NCBI GenBank assembly: GCA_021202335.1
Contig: JAJQDE010000037.1
Location: forward strand, 1 to 64,000
Direction of reading: 5' to 3'
Source of the DNA: Lachnospiraceae bacterium
GTDB lineage: Bacteria > Bacillota > Clostridia > Lachnospirales > Lachnospiraceae
Length of the DNA stretch: 64,000 bases
The position numbers and the translations under genes are program-made. This document shows, piece by piece, positions 35,865 through 44,656 of the stretch. The notes under the pieces were generated by a model that was not told the DNA's origin, did no database searches, and saw only the letters and a program-made list of their open reading frames with translations. Every line of letters begins with the position of its first letter. Positions within the stretch are counted from its first letter, which is position 1.

Positions 35865-37325
35865 ATGGAATTATTAAACGCAGCAATGACCGGAAAAAAA
35901 GAAAGACCCGTTAAAGTCCTTCAGTTTGGTGAAGGTAATTTTCTACGTGCATTTGTTGATTATTTTATCGACATTGCAAATGAAAAGGGAAAATTTGATG
36001 GAGATATCGTTTTGGTAAAGCCCATCGATTTTGGTAATCTTGATATGTTCCATAATCAGGATTGTCAGTACACAGTATGCTTAAGGGGTATCGTTGACGG
36101 CGAGCCCACAGTCCTGACAAGACAGATTACAAGCGTTGCTGACGCTGTTGACGCATACAAGGAGTACGATAAGTACAATGAATATGCGAAGCTTGATTCC
36201 ATAAGATTTATTGTTTCAAATACGACAGAGGCAGGAATTGTATTTGACGCTACGGACAAGTTTGAGGCGGAACCGCCTAAGACTTATCCCGGAAAGCTCT
36301 GCAAGCTCCTCTATAACAGATATAAGCATTTTAACGGCGCGGCGGACAAGGGTCTTGTGATTCTTCCCGTGGAGCTGATTGACGATAACGGTATTCAATT
36401 AAAGAAGTGCGTTGTTGAGTTCGCAAAGCTTTGGAAGCTGGAGGATGCGTTCCTTACATGGCTTGACGATGCGTGCGTATTCACATCTACTTTGGTAGAT
36501 CGTATTGTTACGGGCTATCCGAGGGACGAGGCAGAGGAAATCTGGAAGGAGTTCGGATATCGTGACAATATTGTTGTTACGGCAGAGCCTTTTGGACTTT
36601 GGGTTATTGAGAGCGCAAAGGATATCAGCGGAGAGTTCCCGCTTCCCGATGCAGGGCTTCCGGTAATATTTACTGACAATCAGAAGCCTTATAAGCAGAG
36701 AAAGGTCCGCATTTTGAACGGCGCGCATACTTCATTTGTCCTTGCATCTTATCTTGCGGGAAATGATTATGTGAGAGAGTCCATGGAGGACGAGATTATC
36801 GGCAACTTCATGCATCAGACAATATATGATGAGGTCATCCCCACGCTTGACCTTCCGAAGCAGGATCTGCTTGACTTTGCAGAGGCGGTTGACGGAAGAT
36901 TTAAGAATCCTTACATAAAGCATGCGCTGCTTTCCATCTCGCTTAACTCGGTATCAAAGTGGAGAGCAAGATGTCTGCCGTCGCTCCTTGGCTATGTGGA
37001 GAGAAAGGGTGAACTGCCTAAGCATCTTACTTTCTCGATTGCGGCGCTTATGGCATTCTACACCGGAAATGAAATCCGTGAGAAGGCGCTGATAGGTCAC
37101 AGGGACGGTCAGGAATACAATATTATGGACGATATGGCAGTGCTTGAGTTCTTTGCCGCAAACAGTGCAAAGCCCTCGGCGGAGTTCGTAAACGCTTATC
37201 TTAGCAACGCCGGCTTCCACGGTCAGGATTTGACTCAGGTGGCGGGGCTTGCGGATGCGGTTACTGCTTATCTTGAGGATATCAGAACGCTTGGCATGAG
37301 AAAGGCAATTGAAAAGAATTTCTAA
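35865..37325 (+). CDS. uxaB: Tagaturonate reductase
   Basis: NAD-dependent reduction of D-tagaturonate to D-altronate in galacturonate breakdown. The 486-residue protein belongs to the mannitol-dehydrogenase-like superfamily: VLQFGEGNFLRAFVDYF (nucleotide-binding), FIVSNTTEAGI, NGAHTSFVLASYLAG and KHALLSISLNSVSKWRAR. Fructuronate reductase (UxuB) is an alternative, but the adjacent altronate dehydratase favours UxaB. TTG 35847 is rejected for ATG 35865, which has AGGAG (35852-35856). Confidence 0.88.
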   Translation: MELLNAAMTGKKERPVKVLQFGEGNFLRAFVDYFIDIANEKGKFDGDIVLVKPIDFGNLDMFHNQDCQYTVCLRGIVDGEPTVLTRQITSVADAVDAYKEYDKYNEYAKLDSIRFIVSNTTEAGIVFDATDKFEAEPPKTYPGKLCKLLYNRYKHFNGAADKGLVILPVELIDDNGIQLKKCVVEFAKLWKLEDAFLTWLDDACVFTSTLVDRIVTGYPRDEAEEIWKEFGYRDNIVVTAEPFGLWVIESAKDISGEFPLPDAGLPVIFTDNQKPYKQRKVRILNGAHTSFVLASYLAGNDYVRESMEDEIIGNFMHQTIYDEVIPTLDLPKQDLLDFAEAVDGRFKNPYIKHALLSISLNSVSKWRARCLPSLLGYVERKGELPKHLTFSIAALMAFYTGNEIREKALIGHRDGQEYNIMDDMAVLEFFAANSAKPSAEFVNAYLSNAGFHGQDLTQVAGLADAVTAYLEDIRTLGMRKAIEKNF

Positions 37326-37344
37326 GTGTATAATGAGGATTGAT

Positions 37345-38826
37345 ATGGCAAATTTTATAAAAATAAATGAGAATGACAATGTGGCTGTGGCTTTGGAAGT
37401 CATTCCGGAGAACACCACGCTTGATGTGTCGGGCACGGCTGTGACGACCACAATGGAAATTCCCGCGGGTCATAAGTTTGCGCTGACGGACATGGCGGAG
37501 GCAACGCCCGTTATCAAATACGGATTTCGCATCGGCAACACGACTGCCGCAGTTAAAAAAGGCGAGTGGATACATACGCATAACTTAAAGACCGGCTTGG
37601 GAGATTTGCTGGATTACACCTACGAGCCGAAGCTTGCCGATGAGAAGTTTACAGAGGATGTTACATTTATGGGCTATAACCGCAAAAACGGCAGGGTTGG
37701 CGTCAGGAATGAGATATGGATTATGCCCACCGTTGGCTGTGTCAACAATGTGGCAAGCAAAATCGCGGAGCTGACACAGGATTTGGTCTGCGAAAACATC
37801 GAAGCGGTATGCGCTTTCCCTCATCCCTACGGTTGCTCGCAGATGGGCGACGACCAGGAGCATACAAGGCAGATTTTGGCAAATCTCATCAATCATCCCA
37901 ACGCGGGCGGCGTGCTTGTGCTCGGCTTGGGCTGTGAGAACAGCAATATTGATGTGCTAAAGGGATATATGGGCGAGATTGACACGGACAGGGTGAAATT
38001 CCTTGTGGCGCAGGAAAGCGATGACGAGATTGCGGATGGCGTTGGGATTGTCAGGGAGCTTGCAAAGTACGTGTCGCAGTTTAAACGCGAGCCTGTCAGC
38101 GTGTCTAAGCTTGTGATTGGAATGAAGTGCGGAGGAAGCGACGGATTTTCCGGCATTACCGCTAATCCCACGGTCGGACGGTTTTCGGACATACTTATAA
38201 GCAAAAAGGGTACAACCATTCTCACGGAGGTACCGGAGATGTTCGGTGCGGAAACGATTCTTATGAACCGATGCGCAAACGAAGAGCTGTTCCGGAAAAC
38301 GGTTGATTTGATTAATGACTTTAAAAATTATTTCAAGAGCCACAATCAGACGATTTATGAAAACCCTTCTCCCGGAAATAAAAAGGGCGGTATTTCAACG
38401 CTTGAGGATAAGTCGCTCGGCTGTACGCAGAAGTCGGGAAGCGCTGTCGTAAAGGGTGTTTTGGCTTACGGAGAAACGGTGAGCACGCCCGGGCTTAATC
38501 TGCTGAGCGCGCCCGGAAACGATTTGGTGGCGGCGACTGCGCTTGCGGCAAGCGGCGCACATATAGTGCTGTTCACTACGGGACGCGGCACACCGTTTGC
38601 ATGTCCTGTTCCTACGATGAAGATTTCAAGCAATTCAAGGCTTGCGGGCAAGAAGAATAATTGGATTGACTTTAACGCGGGCGTGGTTGCAGAGGGCGAG
38701 GATTTGGATGTGGCAGGACAGCGGCTCTTTGACGAGGTCGTGGCGGTTGCTTCCGGAAAGGAAGTAAAGAGCGAGCAGGCAGGCTTCCATGACATGGCAA
38801 TCTTTAAGCAGGGCGTGACACTGTAA
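37345..38826 (+). CDS. uxaA: Altronate dehydratase
   Basis: Converts D-altronate to 2-keto-3-deoxygluconate. The 493-residue protein joins an N-terminal SAF domain (about 1-90; GEWIHTHNLKTGL) to the altronate/galactarate dehydratase core (NGRVGVRNEIWIMPTVGCVN, GMKCGGSDGFSGITANP, TTGRGTPFACPVPTMKISSN). The metal-site cysteines are typical of the family. ATG 37345, with GAGGA 6 nt upstream, is chosen over an in-frame 37309. It lies 19 nt after uxaB. Confidence 0.93.
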   Translation: MANFIKINENDNVAVALEVIPENTTLDVSGTAVTTTMEIPAGHKFALTDMAEATPVIKYGFRIGNTTAAVKKGEWIHTHNLKTGLGDLLDYTYEPKLADEKFTEDVTFMGYNRKNGRVGVRNEIWIMPTVGCVNNVASKIAELTQDLVCENIEAVCAFPHPYGCSQMGDDQEHTRQILANLINHPNAGGVLVLGLGCENSNIDVLKGYMGEIDTDRVKFLVAQESDDEIADGVGIVRELAKYVSQFKREPVSVSKLVIGMKCGGSDGFSGITANPTVGRFSDILISKKGTTILTEVPEMFGAETILMNRCANEELFRKTVDLINDFKNYFKSHNQTIYENPSPGNKKGGISTLEDKSLGCTQKSGSAVVKGVLAYGETVSTPGLNLLSAPGNDLVAATALAASGAHIVLFTTGRGTPFACPVPTMKISSNSRLAGKKNNWIDFNAGVVAEGEDLDVAGQRLFDEVVAVASGKEVKSEQAGFHDMAIFKQGVTL

Positions 38827-38895
38827 GCCTTCGGGGCTTACGGTGCGGCAATATAAGCACTATTTCATTAAAACAATAAACGGAGGATTATTATC

Positions 38896-39930
38896 ATGGC
38901 AAAAAAAGTAGTTACAATGGGCGAGATTATGTTAAGGCTTTCAACACCCAACAATGAGAAGTTTATTCAGGCGGACGAGTTTGACATCAACTATGGCGGC
39001 GGCGAGGCAAATGTGGCGGTGTCGCTTGCAAACTATGGACATGATGCAAGCTTTGTTACGGCTGTGCCTGATAACGAGTTGGGCGAGTGTGCCATCGCGG
39101 CTTTAAGAAAGTACGGCGTGGACACAAGCAATATCGCAAAGTGCGGAGAAAGACTTGGCATTTATTATTTGGAGTCAGGCTCGTCAATGCGTCCCTCAAA
39201 GGTTGTATATGACAGAGCGCACTCTTCAATCTCGACGGCTACGGCGGCAGATTTTGATTTTGATAAGATTTTTGAGGGCGTTGACTGGTTCCACTTTACG
39301 GGCATTACACCCGCGGTATCGGATTCAGCGGCAGTCCTTACGGAGGAAGCGTTAAAGGCGGCAAAGAAGCATGGCGTTAAGGTTTCCGTGGATTTAAATT
39401 TCAGAAAGAAATTATGGTCATCAGAGAAAGCGCAGAAGGTTATGAAGAACCTGATGCAGTATGTTGACGTATGCATCGGAAACGAGGAGGACGCGGAGCT
39501 TGTGTTGGGCTATAAGCCGGGCAGCACGAATGTTACAAGCGGCGACCTTGAGCTTGCGGGATATCAGTCAATCTTTGAGCAGATGGTAGCGGATTACAAT
39601 TTTGAGTATTGTATTTCGTCGCTCAGGGTAAGTCATTCAGCATCTGACAACGGCTGGTCTGCATGCATTTATTCAAGAGATACAAAGGAATTTTATCATT
39701 CAAAGGAGTACAGTATTCATCCCATCGTAGACCGCGTGGGCGGCGGCGACTCTTTTGCAGGCGGCGTTATCTGCGGACTGCTTGACGGAAAGAACTTTAA
39801 GGATGCTTTGGAGTACGGCGTTGCGGCGTCCGCATTAAAGCATACAATCCCCGGCGACTTCAACCTTGTGTCAAGAAAAGAGGTTGAAACGCTTGCAGGC
39901 GGCGATGCATCAGGAAGAGTGCAGCGTTAG
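38896..39930 (+). CDS. kdgK: 2-keto-3-deoxygluconate kinase
   Basis: A PfkB-family sugar kinase of 344 residues, phosphorylating KDG to KDPG with ATP. Motifs are MGEIMLRLSTP at the start, YGGGEANVAVSLANYG (substrate lid), SVDLNFRKKLWS and the anion-hole/catalytic DRVGGGDSFAGGVI. The position between altronate dehydratase and KDPG aldolase fixes the likely substrate. GGAGG precedes the ATG, 69 nt after uxaA. Confidence 0.92.
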   Translation: MAKKVVTMGEIMLRLSTPNNEKFIQADEFDINYGGGEANVAVSLANYGHDASFVTAVPDNELGECAIAALRKYGVDTSNIAKCGERLGIYYLESGSSMRPSKVVYDRAHSSISTATAADFDFDKIFEGVDWFHFTGITPAVSDSAAVLTEEALKAAKKHGVKVSVDLNFRKKLWSSEKAQKVMKNLMQYVDVCIGNEEDAELVLGYKPGSTNVTSGDLELAGYQSIFEQMVADYNFEYCISSLRVSHSASDNGWSACIYSRDTKEFYHSKEYSIHPIVDRVGGGDSFAGGVICGLLDGKNFKDALEYGVAASALKHTIPGDFNLVSRKEVETLAGGDASGRVQR

Positions 39931-39981
39931 CATGAAGAGATTTATTTGTAAATCAATAATATAATAGGAGGAAGATCAAAC

Positions 39982-40785
39982 ATGGCAAACACAAATCCAT
40001 TTTCACTTGAAGGCAAAATCGCACTTGTAACAGGAGCATCTTATGGCATCGGTTTTGCAATTGCAAAGGCTATGGCGGGTGCGGGAGCTACCATCTGCTT
40101 TAACGATATTAAGCAGGAGCTTGTAGACAAGGGGCTTGCATCATATAAGGAGGCAGGCATTGAGGCTCACGGATATGTATGCGACGTTACAAACGAGGAT
40201 GCGGTAAATGAGCTGGTTGCTACCATTGAGAAGGAAGTCGGAGTGATTGATATTCTTGTAAATAATGCAGGTATCATTAAGAGAATTCCGATGTGCGACA
40301 TGACGGCTGCGGAGTTCAGACAGGTTATTGATGTTGACTTGAACGCTCCGTTTATTGTATCAAAGGCGGTTATTCCTTCCATGATTAAGAAGGGACACGG
40401 AAAGATTATAAACATCTGCTCTATGATGTCAGAGCTTGGACGTGAAACGGTTTCCGCATATGCGGCGGCAAAGGGCGGCTTGAAGATGCTTACAAGAAAC
40501 ATCTGCTCTGAGTATGGTCAGTACAATATCCAGTGCAACGGCATCGGACCGGGCTATATTGAAACACCGCAGACAGCTCCCCTGCGTGAGAAGCAGCCGG
40601 ACGGAAGCAGACATCCGTTCGATACCTTTATCTGTGCAAAGACTCCGGCAAACAGATGGTTACAGCCGGACGAGCTTGGCGGACCGGCGGTATTCCTTGC
40701 CTCAGAGGCTTCAAACGGCGTAAACGGACATATCCTTTATGTTGACGGCGGTATTTTGGCATACATCGGAAAGCAGCCGCAGTAG
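39982..40785 (+). CDS. SDR oxidoreductase (gluconate 5-dehydrogenase/KduD-like)
   Basis: A 267-residue classical short-chain dehydrogenase. It has the Rossmann motif TGASYGIG (17-24), NNAGI (about 93), and catalytic Ser-Tyr-Lys in ICSMMSELG and YAAAKGG. The sequence resembles gluconate 5-dehydrogenase and KduD. Within this operon it may interconvert 5-keto or 2,5-diketo uronate-derived acids, feeding KDG (inference). AGGAGGAAG precedes the ATG. Confidence 0.88.
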   Translation: MANTNPFSLEGKIALVTGASYGIGFAIAKAMAGAGATICFNDIKQELVDKGLASYKEAGIEAHGYVCDVTNEDAVNELVATIEKEVGVIDILVNNAGIIKRIPMCDMTAAEFRQVIDVDLNAPFIVSKAVIPSMIKKGHGKIINICSMMSELGRETVSAYAAAKGGLKMLTRNICSEYGQYNIQCNGIGPGYIETPQTAPLREKQPDGSRHPFDTFICAKTPANRWLQPDELGGPAVFLASEASNGVNGHILYVDGGILAYIGKQPQ

Positions 40786-40810
40786 AGATAAATTCAGATT
40801 AATAGTAAGA

Positions 40811-40869
40811 GTGAAAATAAATTTTCACTTGGAAAAATCAGCGGACTAAAGTTCGCGGAAATGAGGAAG
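40811..40869 (+). repeat. Leader repeat family, copy E (aldolase gene)
   Basis: Hairpin GTGAAAAT/ATTTTCAC (40811-40828) is followed by a second hairpin GCGGAC-TAAA-GTTCGC (40841-40856) and GGAAATGAGG, whose GAGG is the ribosome site. Copy D at 60978-61009 matches it closely. Confidence 0.7.
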
Positions 40870-40872
40870 ATA

Positions 40873-41835
40873 ATGAACGAAGTATTGGAAAAAATCAGTA
40901 AAATAGGTATTGTACCTGTTGTTGTGCTTGATGATGCAAAGGACGCAAAGCCGTTGGCGGAGGCTCTTGTAAAGGGCGGACTTCCCTGTGCGGAGGTTAC
41001 TTTCAGAACTGCGGCGGCAGAGGAGTCTATCCGGATTATGGCAAACGAGTTTCCTGAGATGCTTGTAGGCGCAGGTACAGTGCTCACGACAGAGCAGGTT
41101 GACCGTGCAGTCAATGCCGGAGCAAAGTTTATCGTCAGCCCGGGCTTAAATCCTAAGATTGTGAAGTATTGCGTTGACAAGGGCATCCCGGTAACTCCCG
41201 GTACGGCAAATCCTTCGGATGTGGAGCAGGCAATAGAGCTTGGCCTTGAGGTGGTTAAATTCTTCCCCGCAGAGGCGGCAGGCGGCTTAAACATGATTAA
41301 GTCAATGGCAGCTCCTTATACACAGATGAAGTTTATGCCTACGGGCGGTATTTCCGCAAAGAATATCTGCGAGTATCTTGCGTTTGACAAGATTATCGCA
41401 TGCGGCGGTTCATGGATGGTTAAAAAGGATCTTGTGGCAGCAGGAAAGTATGACGAAATTCAGGCGCTTACTGAGGAGGCTGTCAGGACAATGCTCGGCT
41501 TTGAGCTTCGCCATATCGGCGTAAACTGTGAGGACGAGGCGAAAGCGGATGCGGCGGCTTCAAGATACGATGAGTTATTCGGCTTTACCAAGAAGATAGG
41601 CAACAGCTCGATTTTTGCCGGCATTGAGGTTGAGGCTATGAAGAAGCCGGGCCGCGGCACAAACGGTCATATCGCTATCGGCACAAACAGCGTAGCGCGT
41701 GCAAAGAACTACTTAGAGTCAGTCAAGGGCGTTAAGTTTATTGAGGATTCTGCAGTGGTAAAGAACGGCAAGCTGACGGCAATCTATTTGGATGAGGAGA
41801 TTGGCGGTTTTGCCATTCATCTTGTGCAGAAGTAA
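40873..41835 (+). CDS. eda: KDPG/KHG aldolase fused to a VOC (glyoxalase-like) domain
   Basis: Residues 1-~205 are a class I KDPG aldolase that splits KDPG into pyruvate and glyceraldehyde-3-phosphate. The motifs are LPCAEVTFRT (catalytic Glu region), GAGTVLT, FIVSPGLNP, VVKFFPAE (Schiff-base Lys) and FMPTGG. Residues ~210-320 form a VOC-like domain (LRHIGVNCEDEAKA, NGHIAIGTNSVARAKNYLES) of unknown function. ATG 40873 is chosen because GAGGAAG sits just upstream; ATG 40861 lies within the leader repeat. It is the last gene of the operon, with a terminator 36 nt on. Confidence 0.9.
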   Translation: MNEVLEKISKIGIVPVVVLDDAKDAKPLAEALVKGGLPCAEVTFRTAAAEESIRIMANEFPEMLVGAGTVLTTEQVDRAVNAGAKFIVSPGLNPKIVKYCVDKGIPVTPGTANPSDVEQAIELGLEVVKFFPAEAAGGLNMIKSMAAPYTQMKFMPTGGISAKNICEYLAFDKIIACGGSWMVKKDLVAAGKYDEIQALTEEAVRTMLGFELRHIGVNCEDEAKADAAASRYDELFGFTKKIGNSSIFAGIEVEAMKKPGRGTNGHIAIGTNSVARAKNYLESVKGVKFIEDSAVVKNGKLTAIYLDEEIGGFAIHLVQK

Positions 41836-41870
41836 GGCGTGCCATTGCGGTGCGTATACAGATTATTGAG

Positions 41871-41902
41871 AAAAGGGCATCAATTTATGGTGGTGCCTTT
41901 TT
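41871..41902 (+). terminator. Terminator of the hexuronate operon
   Basis: AAAAGGGCATCA (41871-41882) pairs with TGGTGCCTTTTT (two G-U pairs), with the T-run as part of the stem. Confidence 0.85.
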
Positions 41903-41959
41903 GACAAGGAAAGCCTGCCGGATTATTGTAAATTTGCAGCAGGAATGGAGGATTATCGC

Positions 41960-42262
41960 ATGTATTATAAAATCAGTATGGTGACTGAGGAGGACGGCTG
42001 GATAGTGATAGATACTGATGACCGCGCTTCGGAGCCTGTGAGGGCGCTCTGTGCAAGCGTGGCGGAGGAGCTTGGAAAGGAAATGTTCCAGCCTTATGAG
42101 GGCGACGCACAGTTTATGATAAAGGGCGACCCGTATAAGCTTATTTTTCAATATGATTCCCTGTTTGGGACGGTGGTCATATTGGATAAGCCTGAGGATA
42201 AGGATGCGGTGGTGGCGCTTTTGGAGCGTCATTTTGAGAAACTGAAGGATAAAAAATTTTAA
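41960..42262 (+). CDS. Hypothetical 100-residue acidic protein
   Basis: A small cytoplasmic protein beginning MYYKISMVTEEDGWIVIDTDD, with a mixed alpha/beta pattern and no catalytic motif that I recognise. The start at 41960 is set by GGAGG about 9 nt upstream; an in-frame ATG at 41945 lies before that site. It is followed by a palindromic insertion and then the HIT gene, so the two may be cotranscribed. Confidence 0.7.
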   Translation: MYYKISMVTEEDGWIVIDTDDRASEPVRALCASVAEELGKEMFQPYEGDAQFMIKGDPYKLIFQYDSLFGTVVILDKPEDKDAVVALLERHFEKLKDKKF

Positions 42263-42273
42263 ATGGAGGATTA

Positions 42274-42396
42274 GTGTGAAAAATAAGCTCGATAGCTTAT
42301 TTTTCACACACAAATTTGTGCCGGAGCGTCACAAATTTGCATCGCAGAGCCGAATTTGATATTCGGCTCGCGGACCTGCGAGATAAATCGCTCCGG
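42274..42396. repeat. Multi-hairpin palindromic element between two genes
   Basis: Three nested or serial stems: GTGAAAAATAAGCT/AGCTTATTTTTCAC, CCGGAGCG/CGCTCCGG, and inner GAGCCGAAT/ATTCGGCTC. It is bordered by copies of AATGGAGGATTA, so the ribosome site looks duplicated around it. Confidence 0.75.
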
Positions 42397-42410
42397 AATG
42401 GAGGATTAAT

Positions 42411-42833
42411 ATGACGGATAATAATTGTTCTTATTGTGTGGAAGGCGAGCTTGTTGCAAAATTCGGAATAAAGATTTGTGAGCTGAACGCAACAAAGGTG
42501 TATTTATTTAAGGAGCAGAGCCATAAGGGCAGAGTGATTGTTGCAAGTAAATTTCATGTGAGTGAAATGACGGAGCTTTCCGATGAGGACAGGAAAGCTT
42601 TCTTTGCCGACGTAAATCATGTGGCAAACGCAATACACAAGGCATTTGCGCCCGATAAGGTAAATTATGGCGCTTACGGCGACACGGGACATCATCTGCA
42701 TTTTCATTTGGTGCCGAAATACAAGGAGGATTCGTTTGAGTGGGGAGGAACCTTTGCGATGGATCCGAAAAGAAAGACGCTTTCCGACGCCGAGTACGAC
42801 GAGATCATCGCGGAGCTGAAAAAGTTTCTGTAA
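42411..42833 (+). CDS. HIT family nucleotide-binding hydrolase/transferase
   Basis: A 140-residue histidine-triad protein. The triad GHHLHFHLV (H95-x-H97-x-H99) is the nucleophile loop, and an N-terminal CSYC may bind metal. HIT proteins hydrolyse nucleoside phosphoramidates or dinucleotides (Ap4A-like). Which substrate applies here cannot be read. GGAGG lies 9 nt before the ATG, supplied by the distal copy of the duplicated AATGGAGGATTA. Confidence 0.9.
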   Translation: MTDNNCSYCVEGELVAKFGIKICELNATKVYLFKEQSHKGRVIVASKFHVSEMTELSDEDRKAFFADVNHVANAIHKAFAPDKVNYGAYGDTGHHLHFHLVPKYKEDSFEWGGTFAMDPKRKTLSDAEYDEIIAELKKFL

Positions 42834-42872
42834 ATGAAGCTTTACCGAAGACCCTTTTAAGGGTATAAAAAA

Positions 42873-42956
42873 TGCAGGAGATGGGACTTGAACCCACACG
42901 GTATTGCTACCACAGGCACCTGAAGCCTGCGCGTCTGCCAATTCCGCCACTCCTGC
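42873..42956 (-). tRNA. tRNA-Leu (anticodon CAG)
   Basis: An 84-nt class II tRNA. Acceptor GCAGGAG/CTCCTGC, anticodon stem CAGGC/GCCTG around TTCAGGT (CAG), long variable arm GGTAGCAATACC, T-loop TTCAAGT, discriminator A. Confidence 0.95.
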
Positions 42957-42967
42957 AAACAAATAAT

Positions 42968-42996
42968 ATTTTAACCTGTTTTGGAAGGTATGTCAA
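42968..42996 (-). promoter_or_regulatory. Promoter of tRNA-Leu(CAG)
   Basis: On the minus strand TTGACA, 17 nt, TAAAAT. Confidence 0.75.
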
Positions 42997-43071
42997 CCTG
43001 TTTTTTGAAAAATTTTTCGTGCTAAAATGTGCAAATAAAAATGAAAAAAAATGCAAAGAAATATGGTCATA

Positions 43072-43100
43072 TTGACATTTTGCAGGAGGTAGCTTATAAT
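43072..43100 (+). promoter_or_regulatory. Consensus promoter of the sugar-importer operon
   Basis: TTGACA (43072-43077), 17 nt, TATAAT (43095-43100); both hexamers are perfect. The leader to 43228 is about 120 nt, and no clear operator was seen. Confidence 0.9.
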
Positions 43101-43227
43101 GTAAAAAGAATATCCGGTATGCAGTTTAGCGCATGTTTTCGTGCATATTTCAGACTATGGCTGCGTATATGGAGCTTCAAGGGTGTATACCACAAATTCT
43201 TTATTATATCACAGGGAGGAAATAAAA

Positions 43228-44538
43228 ATGAAGAAAAAGGTATTGAGCATGGTACTGTGTGCATCAATGACGGCGGCAATGCTGGCAGGCTGCGGCAGCT
43301 CAAGCAGTAACACAACAGATACAAGCGATTCGTCAGCATCAGGCAGCGCTGACACGGCTGCGGACAGCGCTTCAAATGAGGCGGCATCTCCTGCGGCAAG
43401 CGGCGAAACGGTTACATTAAGAGTATGGGCAGCGGAGGAGGATCAGACCTTAACGAACGAGCTGGTCGAAAAGTTTAAGGAAGCAAATCCCGACCAAAGC
43501 TTTGATATTACTATCGGAGTAGAGTCTGAGGCAAACGCAAAGGACGATATTTTGGTTGACCCTGAGGCTGCGGCAGATGTATTTGCATTTGCAAGCGATC
43601 AGATTACGGATTTGGTTAAGGCGGGCGTATTACAGCCGGTGCAGGATACGGACACGGTTTCAAGTGAAAACGCTGCCGGCTCGGTAGAGGCTGCAACGGT
43701 GGACGGCACATTATATGCATATCCGATGTCAGCAGACAACGGTTATTTCCTGTATTATGACAGCACGGTCGTGACAGATCCTTCAAGCTGGGATGCAATT
43801 CTTGCAGACTGCGAAGCGGCAGGCAAAAAGGCGGGAATGGTATTTGCATCAGGATGGTATAATGCAGGCTTCTTCTACGGCGCCGGATTTACAACCGCTT
43901 TGAATGAGGATGGCGGTACGGCTCTTGACTGGAACGGTACTTCACCGGACGGTATTGCGGGTGTGGACGTTGTACAGGGAATGCTTGACATCGCAAACAA
44001 TTCCGCATTCCTTCCGATTACGGACGGCGATACGGCAAATCAGATTGCATCAGGCTCTTTAGCGGCAATCGTTTCAGGTACATGGGATTCTTCTGCAGCA
44101 CAGGAAGCGTTTGGCGACGGATATGCGGCAACAAAGCTTCCGACCTTCACATGTGCGGGTGAGCAGGTGCAGATGGGTTCTGTTGCAGGCTATAAGTTTG
44201 TCGGCGTAAACGCAAACTCCGAGTATGTAGGCTGGGCTATGGAGCTGGCGCTGTTCTTAACAAATGAGGAAAGTCAGGCGGAGCGTTTCGATCAGAGAGA
44301 AATCGGACCTTCCAATACAAATGTGTCAGAATCGGCTGAGGTACAGGAAAATGTTGCGCTTGCGGCATTGTCTGCACAGAGTGCATACGGCTTCGTTCAG
44401 GATGGAACGGTAGGTTCGGGCTTTTGGGATCCGACACAGACCTTTGGCGAGATTATTGCACAGGGAAATCCGAGCGGAACAGACCTGCAGGAGCTTTTGG
44501 ATAACCTTGTAGAGTCTGCTGCACAGCCTATCGAGTAA
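43228..44538 (+). CDS. Maltose-type sugar-binding lipoprotein
   Basis: A 436-residue solute-binding protein of ABC cluster CUT1. The signal peptide ends in lipobox LAGC (MLAGCGSS, Cys about 23), with a Ser/Asp/Ala linker to ~55. The mature domain starts VTLRVWAAEEDQTLTNELVEKFKEAN, with NGYFLYYDSTVV and FLTNEESQAERF as in MalE-like proteins. Malto-oligosaccharides are the likely ligand because the permeases resemble MalF/MalG (inference). GGGAGG lies 9 nt upstream. A terminator after it probably reduces permease expression. Confidence 0.9.
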   Translation: MKKKVLSMVLCASMTAAMLAGCGSSSSNTTDTSDSSASGSADTAADSASNEAASPAASGETVTLRVWAAEEDQTLTNELVEKFKEANPDQSFDITIGVESEANAKDDILVDPEAAADVFAFASDQITDLVKAGVLQPVQDTDTVSSENAAGSVEAATVDGTLYAYPMSADNGYFLYYDSTVVTDPSSWDAILADCEAAGKKAGMVFASGWYNAGFFYGAGFTTALNEDGGTALDWNGTSPDGIAGVDVVQGMLDIANNSAFLPITDGDTANQIASGSLAAIVSGTWDSSAAQEAFGDGYAATKLPTFTCAGEQVQMGSVAGYKFVGVNANSEYVGWAMELALFLTNEESQAERFDQREIGPSNTNVSESAEVQENVALAALSAQSAYGFVQDGTVGSGFWDPTQTFGEIIAQGNPSGTDLQELLDNLVESAAQPIE

Positions 44539-44582
44539 TTGAATAAATAGCAGATACGAAGGTACTGAATAGTTACGTGAGG

Positions 44583-44622
44583 AAAAAACCACATACGGCA
44601 ATTTTAACGGAGTGGTTTTTTT
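44583..44622 (+). terminator. Intra-operon terminator after the binding-protein gene
   Basis: AAAAAACCAC (44583-44592) pairs with GTGGTTTTTT (44612-44621). Partial read-through to the permeases is likely. Confidence 0.85.
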
Positions 44623-44656
44623 CTTGCGATACAAGTATGAAAGGCGTGGGGATTGC

